Below, piece by piece: positions 9,992 through 16,829 of a DNA stretch of 64,000 nucleotides (position 1 is the stretch's first letter; each line of letters opens with the position of its first letter). The notes under the pieces are model-generated. The model was not told the DNA's origin. It saw only the letters and a list, made by a program, of their open reading frames with translations, and made no database searches. Both the position numbers and the translations under genes were made by a program. Origin of the DNA: Bacteroidia bacterium (GTDB lineage Bacteria; Bacteroidota; Bacteroidia; B-17B0; Aurantibacillaceae); NCBI GenBank assembly GCA_022841465.1, contig JALHRL010000002.1, positions 124,001 through 188,000 of the forward strand, read 5' to 3'.

Positions 9992-10126
9992 TTAGTTTTT
10001 TGGTTTTAAGAAAGTAAAAAACGAAAACAAGCCAAATAAACCATATAGCCCGGGCATCTCGTAAGCAAAGCCCAAACAGCCCAAAAACCCTAAGAACCCT
10101 AAGTATCCGAGATGTTTTGTTTTCAT
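9992..10126 (-). CDS. Small glycine-rich hydrophobic protein (44 aa)
   Basis: An ORF of 44 codons starts at an ATG one nucleotide after the gcvP stop, on the same strand. It begins MKTKHLGYLGFLGFLGC, continues LGFAYEMPGLYGLFGLF, and ends in a basic tail (LKPKN). Glycines recur every third residue in the first half (LGxLGxLG), a pattern seen in small membrane peptides and in the N-terminal part of DUF3796-type proteins. The tight coupling to gcvP, the charged N-terminus and the patterned glycines argue that it is translated. An untranslated low-complexity stretch cannot be excluded. Function unknown; a membrane-embedded glycine-zipper peptide is the best guess. Confidence 0.5.
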   Translation of the reverse strand: MKTKHLGYLGFLGFLGCLGFAYEMPGLYGLFGLFSFFTFLKPKN

Positions 10127-10127
10127 T

Positions 10128-12986
10128 TTATGCAACAACGTTTTCTTCCATATACGCTTCTATTGGCGCACAAGAACAAACCAAATTTCTATCGCCATAA
10201 GCATTATCTACTCTTGCAACGCTTGGCCAAAATTTATTTGCTTTTACCCACTTTAAAGGATAAACTGCTTTTTCGCGGCTATAAGGTTTATCGTAAGAAT
10301 CAGAAATAATTAATTTAGCAGTATGCGGTGCGTTTTTAATAACGTTATTTACTTTATCTGCTTTTCCATCAATTATTTCTTGAATTTCCTTTCTTATTTC
10401 AATCATTGCATCGCAAAAACGATCTAACTCTTCTTTGCTTTCACTTTCGGTTGGCTCAACCATTAGCGTATTAACTACAGGAAACGCAACGGTTGGCGCA
10501 TGAAATCCATAATCCATTAAACGTTTCGCCATATCAGCAACCTCAACACCACTTGCCATTTTAAACTCGTTGCAATCTAAAATCATTTCGTGTGCACAAC
10601 GTCCTTTAGAGCCCGTGTATAAAATTTTGTAATGATCTTTTAAAACTTCTTTCATGTAATTGGCATTTAAAATTGCAATTTCTGTTGCTGCTTTTAGGCC
10701 ATCGCTACCTAGCATTTTAATATACCCATAACTAATTAATAAAATTAAAGCGCTGCCAAAAGGTGCCGAACTTACAGCGTGAATTCCTTTTTCACTTCCT
10801 GTATTTACAATGGTGTGTGATGGTAAATAAGGTGCCAATTTTTCTACTACACCAATTGGTCCCATACCGGGGCCACCACCACCATGTGGAATAGCAAATG
10901 TTTTATGCAAGTTTAAATGACAAACATCGGCGCCAATATTACCGGGAGAGGTTAATCCAACTTGCGCATTCATGTTTGCGCCATCCATATAAACTAAGCC
11001 ACCATTATCGTGTATTACTTTTGTAATTTCAGTAATTCCTTCTTCATATACACCATGAGTACTTGGGTAAGTAATCATGATGCAACTTAATTTTTCTTTA
11101 TGTTGTTCTGCTTTTGCTTTTAAATCATTAATATCTACGTTTCCTTTATCATCGCACTTTACAACAACAATATCCATACCGGCCATTGCCGCACTTGCAG
11201 GATTTGTACCATGCGCAGATTGTGGAATTAAAGCAACATTACGATTTGCACCACCGTTTGCAATATGATATTGACGAATAACCATTAAACCTGCATATTC
11301 TCCTTGCGCACCTGAGTTAGGTTGAAAACTCATTTTAGCAAAACCTGTAATATTACTAAGGTCTTTGTCTAATGTTTCAATTAACTCTGCATAACCTGCC
11401 GCCTGATTTACCGGCACAAAAGGATGAATGTTTGCAAACTCGGGCCATGTTAATGGAATTAGTTCAGATGCCGCATTTAACTTCATGGTACACGATCCTA
11501 ATGAAATCATAGAATGTACAAGCGATAAATCTTTGTTTTCCAATCGCTTTATATAGCGCATCATTTCGCTTTCGCTGTGATACGAATTAAAAATTGGGTG
11601 CGTTAAATATTCTGATTTACGATTTAAAACTGAAGCTTTAATTAATTCTGATTTTACAGGAGCAGTAATTGCTTTTGCACCAAAAACAGAAAGTATATCG
11701 TTAATATCGTTAAGTTCTATTGTTTGATCTAAAGAAATAGCCACTTGTTTATCATCTACATAACGGAAATTTATTTCTTTGCTTTCTGCTGCACCAATAA
11801 TTTTTTTTGCGTCACATGCAACTACAATGGTATCAAAATAGATTTTGGTGTTTATACTTAAACCCGCTTTCTTTAATTCTTCTGCAATTGTAAAAGTGGC
11901 ATTATGTACGCCCTGCGCAATTGCTTTTATTCCCTCTTTACCGTGATACACCGCATACATACTCGCCATAATGGCCAATAGCGCCTGCGCTGTACAAATG
12001 TTAGAAGTTGCTTTATCACGTTTAATATGTTGTTCGCGCGTTTGCAAAGCCATGCGTAAAGCCTGATTTCCTTCTGCATCAACACTTACACCAATAATAC
12101 GGCCGGGTATTAAACGTTTGTAATCTTCTTTACATGTAAAAAATGCAGCGTGCGGACCACCATAGCCTAAGGGAACACCAAAACGTTGCGAGTTACCATA
12201 AACTACATCGGCTCCCCACTCGCCCGGAGGTGTTAGTAAAGCCAATGCTAACAAATCAGAACCCACTGCTACTTGTATTTCAAGTGATTTACATTTTTCA
12301 ATATACTTACTATAATCAACAGCTTCTCCATTAATGTCTGGGTACTGAATAACAGAACCAAAATAACTTGCATCCAAATTTGTTGTATTCAAGTCGCCAA
12401 CTACCACTTCAATTCCAACCGGATTAGAGCGAGTTTTAATAACATCTATTACTTGTGGGAATAGGGTATTGCTTAAAAATAATTTATTGGCGTTGTTTTT
12501 TTGTTTTTCTCTGCTTCGGTTGCTGTAAAACATAAATACTGCTTCTGCAGCGGCTGTTGCTTCATCTAACAAACTTGCATTGGCAATGGGCATGGCTGTT
12601 AAATCCATCACCATTGTTTGAAAATTTAAAATTGCTTCTAACCTTCCTTGCGCAATTTCTGCCTGATAGGGGGTGTAAGCAGTATACCATCCCGGATTTT
12701 CTAAAATATTCCGTTGAATAACAGCTGGTAAAATGGTATTGTAATATCCTAAACCAATATAACTGCGAAACACTTTGTTTTTCTTACCAAGCACCCTTAA
12801 ATGTTTGTGGTATTGAAACTCGCTTAATGCAGCGCCTACTTTCAAGGGCTCTTTTAATCGAATGTTTTCCGGCACGGTTTGACTAATTAATTCGTCAACA
12901 CTTGAAACGCCTATTTTTTTAAGCATTAGTTTAACTTCTTGTTCGCGCGGACCGTTGTGGCGTGATACAAATGTGTCAGTTGTCAT
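10128..12986 (-). CDS. gcvP: Glycine dehydrogenase (decarboxylating), P protein
   Basis: 952 aa, the usual length of the single-chain P protein. It catalyses PLP-dependent decarboxylation of glycine and transfers the aminomethyl group to the lipoyl arm of the H protein in the cytoplasmic glycine cleavage system. The PLP-lysine region NLHKTFAIPHGGGGPG lies near residue 690. The N-terminal half carries the typical SRHNGP, LGYYNT and YTPYQAEIAQGR segments. The C-terminal NLVCSCAPIEAYM also matches the family. gcvH and gcvT are not in this window, which is common in Bacteroidota. The upstream gap holds a TATATTTG -7-type box and three phased 11-bp repeats, and a 44-aa ORF follows 1 nt after the stop. 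Confidence 0.97.
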   Translation of the reverse strand: MTTDTFVSRHNGPREQEVKLMLKKIGVSSVDELISQTVPENIRLKEPLKVGAALSEFQYHKHLRVLGKKNKVFRSYIGLGYYNTILPAVIQRNILENPGWYTAYTPYQAEIAQGRLEAILNFQTMVMDLTAMPIANASLLDEATAAAEAVFMFYSNRSREKQKNNANKLFLSNTLFPQVIDVIKTRSNPVGIEVVVGDLNTTNLDASYFGSVIQYPDINGEAVDYSKYIEKCKSLEIQVAVGSDLLALALLTPPGEWGADVVYGNSQRFGVPLGYGGPHAAFFTCKEDYKRLIPGRIIGVSVDAEGNQALRMALQTREQHIKRDKATSNICTAQALLAIMASMYAVYHGKEGIKAIAQGVHNATFTIAEELKKAGLSINTKIYFDTIVVACDAKKIIGAAESKEINFRYVDDKQVAISLDQTIELNDINDILSVFGAKAITAPVKSELIKASVLNRKSEYLTHPIFNSYHSESEMMRYIKRLENKDLSLVHSMISLGSCTMKLNAASELIPLTWPEFANIHPFVPVNQAAGYAELIETLDKDLSNITGFAKMSFQPNSGAQGEYAGLMVIRQYHIANGGANRNVALIPQSAHGTNPASAAMAGMDIVVVKCDDKGNVDINDLKAKAEQHKEKLSCIMITYPSTHGVYEEGITEITKVIHDNGGLVYMDGANMNAQVGLTSPGNIGADVCHLNLHKTFAIPHGGGGPGMGPIGVVEKLAPYLPSHTIVNTGSEKGIHAVSSAPFGSALILLISYGYIKMLGSDGLKAATEIAILNANYMKEVLKDHYKILYTGSKGRCAHEMILDCNEFKMASGVEVADMAKRLMDYGFHAPTVAFPVVNTLMVEPTESESKEELDRFCDAMIEIRKEIQEIIDGKADKVNNVIKNAPHTAKLIISDSYDKPYSREKAVYPLKWVKANKFWPSVARVDNAYGDRNLVCSCAPIEAYMEENVVA

Positions 12987-13013
12987 ATTATTTGGAGGTG
13001 TTAAATTGGATTA

Positions 13014-13021
13014 CAAATATA
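13014..13021 (-). promoter_or_regulatory. Candidate Bacteroidota -7 box for gcvP
   Basis: On the minus strand this reads TATATTTG, an exact match to the TAnnTTTG element used by the main Bacteroidota sigma factor, 27 nt upstream of the gcvP ATG. No clear -33 TTTG is found at the usual spacing, so an activator may be needed. The match could be chance in AT-rich DNA. Confidence 0.4.
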
Positions 13022-13047
13022 GCGATTTTAAAGGTTTTTAAAAGAGG

Positions 13048-13080
13048 AAAATCGGTTGAAAATCGGTTCAAAAGCGGTTG
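13048..13080. repeat. Three tandem 11-bp repeats upstream of the gcvP promoter
   Basis: On the plus strand the units are AAAATCGGTTG, AAAATCGGTTC and AAAAGCGGTTG, back to back with one or two mismatches. The 11-bp period is close to one DNA turn, so the sites face the same side of the helix. They lie 27-59 nt upstream of the candidate -7 box of gcvP, where an activator array could sit. Confidence 0.55.
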
Positions 13081-13312
13081 ATAACTAGGCTTTGGTTGAA
13101 TTAAAATTTTACTCTGATTATGCATTCCATTGTTTAACTAAACCTATAAAATAAAGAATTGTTTTGCTTAAAATATGTTAATTGCAATTCTAATTGAGTA
13201 AAGAAATAGATAGCCTTAAATACAATTTATACTTTTAAATGAACCCTAATTAATTTGGAGTGTATCAATCTATACACGTACGTTGTTTTTTCATGTTATC
13301 CGTTAATAATAT

Positions 13313-13906
13313 ATGCATGAGCATTTGAGTAAGTTTAAAGTTTATACCGACGAAGAGCTCATGCATTTTATTATTAATGGTGAAGAGGAGGCTTTTAAAG
13401 AATTATATAACAGATACTGTAAAAATTTATACATGTACTTTACAAAAATGCTTAACTACAATAAAACTTTAGCAGAAGATGCGCTGCAGGATTTGTTTTT
13501 GAAAGTTGCAGAAGCTCCCGATAAATTTGATAATTCACGATCATTTAAAACCTGGATTTATACCATTGCATCCAATTATTGCAAAAACTTTTATCGCCAT
13601 AATTCTATTGTAAATAATAAAACCGAAGAAATTAAATATTTAAGTACTGATATTAACGAAAATGAATTTGTAAAACACGCTTCGAAATTAGACGCCAAAG
13701 AAATAGGTGAGGCTATAGAAAATAGTTTAAACGAATTGCCGATTGAAAAAAAAGAAGCATTTATATTAAAGTATCAAGAAGAAAAATCGCTGGAAGAAAT
13801 ATCCATAATACAAGAATGCTCTATAGGCACGGTAAAATCAAGATTACACTATGCCATTAAAATATTAGAAGAAAAATTAAAACACTATCATCCTAACCAT
13901 ATATAA
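13313..13906 (+). CDS. ECF-type RNA polymerase sigma factor
   Basis: 197 aa. Region 2 (about 14-90) shows DEELMHFIINGEEEAFKELY, AEDALQDLFLKVAE and the WIYTIASNYCKNFYR segment. Region 4 (about 140-190) shows LPIEKKEAFILKYQEEKSLEE followed by the helix-turn-helix core CSIGTVKSRLHYA. This two-domain layout without region 3 is the ECF group, which directs RNA polymerase to envelope-stress or transport promoters under control of an anti-sigma partner. The next gene begins 1 nt after its stop and encodes a one-TM protein that may be that partner. The ATG at 13313 gives a standard N-terminus. Confidence 0.92.
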   Translation: MHEHLSKFKVYTDEELMHFIINGEEEAFKELYNRYCKNLYMYFTKMLNYNKTLAEDALQDLFLKVAEAPDKFDNSRSFKTWIYTIASNYCKNFYRHNSIVNNKTEEIKYLSTDINENEFVKHASKLDAKEIGEAIENSLNELPIEKKEAFILKYQEEKSLEEISIIQECSIGTVKSRLHYAIKILEEKLKHYHPNHI

Positions 13907-13907
13907 A

Positions 13908-14321
13908 ATGAAAAAAGAGTTAGAAAACATTTTAAAAGAAAGCATGAATGGAAACTTATTGGATAAATCCGAAGAAATTCCAGAATTAAATGCTAAAACT
14001 TTAAATATTATTAAAGCCAGAAAACCGTCTAAGAAAAATAATGTATCTGTATTTCTTTCTATTATAGATAAAATTTTTAGCGCTTATAAAATTCCGTTGG
14101 CCGCTTGTTTAATTTTAATTACACTTTTACTTATTAATAAATCTGAATTTACAACTCATAAAGTCAATGAAATTACTGCAAATAATAACGCGGTTGATAC
14201 TGTATTAACTGTTTCTAGTAATACTTTTTTGGCTAGTTTGCATCAACCTACCTTTTCACAATTACCGGCAAAAACTCATACTGCACTTACTTGTATTACA
14301 ACCATTGTTTGTAAAAACTAA
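13908..14321 (+). CDS. One-TM protein, possible anti-sigma factor
   Basis: 137 aa. It has a hydrophilic N-terminal part (about 1-60, predicted cytoplasmic, with acidic and lysine-rich helices), one membrane segment near 63-81 (IPLAACLILITLLLI), and a Thr/Ser-rich tail of about 55 residues predicted outside the membrane and ending CITTIVCKN. No zinc-binding HxxxCxxC anti-sigma motif is visible. Its position, 1 nt after an ECF sigma gene and immediately before a membrane protein gene, is that of an anti-sigma factor, but this rests on context and topology, not homology. An accessory membrane protein remains possible. Confidence 0.6.
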   Translation: MKKELENILKESMNGNLLDKSEEIPELNAKTLNIIKARKPSKKNNVSVFLSIIDKIFSAYKIPLAACLILITLLLINKSEFTTHKVNEITANNNAVDTVLTVSSNTFLASLHQPTFSQLPAKTHTALTCITTIVCKN

Positions 14322-14325
14322 AATT

Positions 14326-16731
14326 ATGAATCTAGAAATAAATTTAAACGAAAAAAACCAAAGTGCTTTTAGATATTTTCCTTTTAAGAAAAAATTACAG
14401 GCAATACTAGTGTTAACGCTAATATCCTTTGTTTACTACTTCAACACTTTAAATAACGAAACCGTTTTCGACGATGGAATTAATATTCACCAAAACGGAT
14501 TTGTTTTAAAAGGAATGGAAGGTATTCCGGAAATTATAAATAATGATGCGTATGCCAGCTTTTATAACAGAATGAATGCCGATGCACAATTAAACGGCGG
14601 ACGTTACAGGCCATTAACAACCATTTCTTTTGCAATAGAGCAAGAATTTATTGGTCCATTTAGAACCGGATACTATTTACGCACTGAAGATTTAAATAAA
14701 AATGGGAAACTAGATCTAGGCAAGGTTTATTACAACACCCTCAATGGCAAGCTAGCATATAATTACGAGTATAATAATTTTATTGATTTAAATGAAGATG
14801 GTATTGCGCAAACAAATGAATGTTATGCTTGCTGGGATTTAAATAAAAATTTTAAAAACGATTTTAATGAAGATTTAAACAAAGATGGTGTTTACAACGA
14901 GGTAGATTGCCAGGTATATGGATCAAAGATTAGGCACTTTAACAACATTCTAATTTACCTGGTGTTAATTGTGATGCTATTTTTGATTTTATCTGATTAC
15001 GTTTTTAAAAATTATCCAGACGCTGCTTTTTTATCAACACTTCTGTTTTTAATACATCCATTAAATACAGAAACAGTAGCCGTTATTTCAAGAAGGGATG
15101 AAATGCTATCCTTGTTCTTTATCTTATTCTCGCTTTACTTTTCGTTTCGTTATATACAATTAAAACAAATTAAAAGTATGGTTTTTGCTGCTGTAGGTAT
15201 GTTGTTTGCTCTGTTATCTAAAGAATATGCATTAATGTTAATTGTACTTACTCCAATTGGAATTTACACCTTACTTAAGGAAAAATTAAACTTTAAGGAA
15301 TTAATATTACCAACACTATTATTCATTGTTGGCTACTTTTTATTAGTAATATTAAAATCCTTGCCAATACTACCCAACGGTTTCCCTTATTTTATAAGCG
15401 GTTTATTGGTAATAGCAATTATTGGGTTAATTACCTTCTTCATCCTAAAAAATAGTTTTATAAAAAAAGGAATAACAAGCTTAATGGCTATTCTATATGG
15501 CACTTTGCTTTTCTATTTCTTAATGCGTTTTAATGCGGTTGATTTAAAGGTTTCAGCACCCGACAATGAAGTACTTAATAATGCTTACTTATTTGCCACC
15601 GGTGAAGAACGTTTTTGTACCAAAATTGCCGTTCTTTTATATTATTTAAAACTTTTGATTTTCCCTAAAACCTTAGTATGCGATTACTCTTACAATGTGC
15701 TTGCCTTAAAACATTTTACAAGCTGGGAATTTATTTTTTCATTGGTTTTAAATTTATCTTTAATTATAATAGGTATACGCTATATTCTTAAGAAACACAT
15801 TTTAGGTTTTGCCATTGCATTTTACTTTTTGTTTTTACTAATTGTAAGTAATTTATTCCTTTTTATTGGAACAACCATGAATGAACACTTTGTATTTCAC
15901 TCTACAGTTGGTTTTTCAATTGCACTAAGTTGGTTTATAATTAAAGGAATGGAAAAAATAAATTCTTCGCCAGGTGTAAAGAAAAGTTTAATAGGAGTTC
16001 CTTTATTACTGCTTGTTATTTTTAACGGTAAAAAAGTTATAGATCGTAACCGCGATTGGAAAAATGATGTTACTTTATTTTTACACGACGTAAAAAATTC
16101 CCCCAACAGTGTTATTTGTTTGGGAAATGCAGGAGCAAGATGGATTGATTTGGCAGACACCAAAGAAATAACTGGCATAAATATTCCGGGGCAAGACACT
16201 GCCATTTTTAACGATTACAATGGCAATTTAAAAATTAGCGACGAAGAATTAAAGCATGAAGGTTACAAAAATAAACGAGAAGCTGCACTTTATAAAGGCA
16301 TTAAATATTTGGAAAAAGCAGTTACTTTTCACCCAAAATATGTAAACGGATATTTAAATTTAGGGTTGGCATTTTTTAAATTAGACGATCATTTAAAAGC
16401 AATCTACTATTGGAAAATGGCCGAAATGCTTTATCCGGATAATCCATATTTACTAAATTATTATTACGTCGCCGGAAATATTTACTTATCTAAAGCAAAA
16501 AAATTATTTGAAGATGGAAACTATTATAACTCAATAAAGTATTACAAAATGTGTGTGGCCATAAATAATGAAGATGAGGAAGCAATGGTTGGAATTGCAG
16601 CTAACTACTTTAATTTAAAGGATAATAACAGAACGATATTTTATTGCAATCGAATTTTTAAAATTAATTCTGAACACTCTGAGGCGAAAAAAATGAAATC
16701 TTTTGCAGAAGCGGAATTAAAAAAACAATAA
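14326..16731 (+). CDS. Multi-pass membrane protein with C-terminal TPRs (TMTC/GT-C-like)
   Basis: 801 aa from the ATG at 14326, chosen because an upstream TTG at 14305 would overlap the preceding gene. The first membrane helix (about 25-43) is followed by an extracytoplasmic loop with DDGINI near 51, the acidic pair typical of GT-C glycosyltransferases. A loop at about 120-195 contains four EF-hand-like Asp/Asn/Gly loops. About ten more membrane helices follow, including HPLNTETVAVISRRDEM near 243 and LLSKEYALM, which recall eukaryotic TMTC proteins and bacterial DUF1736-like proteins. The C-terminal part (about 640-801) has TPR repeats (YLNLGLAFFKLDDHLKAI). Likely role: polyprenyl-phosphate-sugar-dependent glycosylation outside the membrane, by family analogy. 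It probably forms an operon with the sigma and one-TM genes. Confidence 0.75.
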   Translation: MNLEINLNEKNQSAFRYFPFKKKLQAILVLTLISFVYYFNTLNNETVFDDGINIHQNGFVLKGMEGIPEIINNDAYASFYNRMNADAQLNGGRYRPLTTISFAIEQEFIGPFRTGYYLRTEDLNKNGKLDLGKVYYNTLNGKLAYNYEYNNFIDLNEDGIAQTNECYACWDLNKNFKNDFNEDLNKDGVYNEVDCQVYGSKIRHFNNILIYLVLIVMLFLILSDYVFKNYPDAAFLSTLLFLIHPLNTETVAVISRRDEMLSLFFILFSLYFSFRYIQLKQIKSMVFAAVGMLFALLSKEYALMLIVLTPIGIYTLLKEKLNFKELILPTLLFIVGYFLLVILKSLPILPNGFPYFISGLLVIAIIGLITFFILKNSFIKKGITSLMAILYGTLLFYFLMRFNAVDLKVSAPDNEVLNNAYLFATGEERFCTKIAVLLYYLKLLIFPKTLVCDYSYNVLALKHFTSWEFIFSLVLNLSLIIIGIRYILKKHILGFAIAFYFLFLLIVSNLFLFIGTTMNEHFVFHSTVGFSIALSWFIIKGMEKINSSPGVKKSLIGVPLLLLVIFNGKKVIDRNRDWKNDVTLFLHDVKNSPNSVICLGNAGARWIDLADTKEITGINIPGQDTAIFNDYNGNLKISDEELKHEGYKNKREAALYKGIKYLEKAVTFHPKYVNGYLNLGLAFFKLDDHLKAIYYWKMAEMLYPDNPYLLNYYYVAGNIYLSKAKKLFEDGNYYNSIKYYKMCVAINNEDEEAMVGIAANYFNLKDNNRTIFYCNRIFKINSEHSEAKKMKSFAEAELKKQ

Positions 16732-16829
16732 ACTCTAATAGTTTTAGCTTTTAGTCTTTTAAATTTCGTTCTCGTTGATTATCTCATACTCTACTTTTTT
16801 TAAGTTAAAGCAACCCTTTAGTTTGTTAT

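Larger units (their letters stand above)
12987..13312. other. Divergent intergenic region between gcvP and the sigma factor gene
   Basis: 326 nt without a gene. The gcvP-proximal third holds a TATATTTG box on the minus strand and a 3x11-bp direct repeat. The remainder is AT-rich and should hold the promoter of the sigma-factor operon, but I could not assign one. I see no glycine-riboswitch architecture (no paired aptamers with conserved stems). Confidence 0.5.

Noticed and set aside
12987-13312. Possible glycine riboswitch upstream of gcvP
   Set aside because: I could not find paired aptamer-like stems; the notable element is the 11-bp repeats, and the region next to the start is too short for a tandem aptamer.
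14305-14325. TTG start for the TMTC-like protein at 14305
   Set aside because: It would overlap the preceding gene by 17 nt and adds seven residues with no signal; the ATG at 14326 is better.
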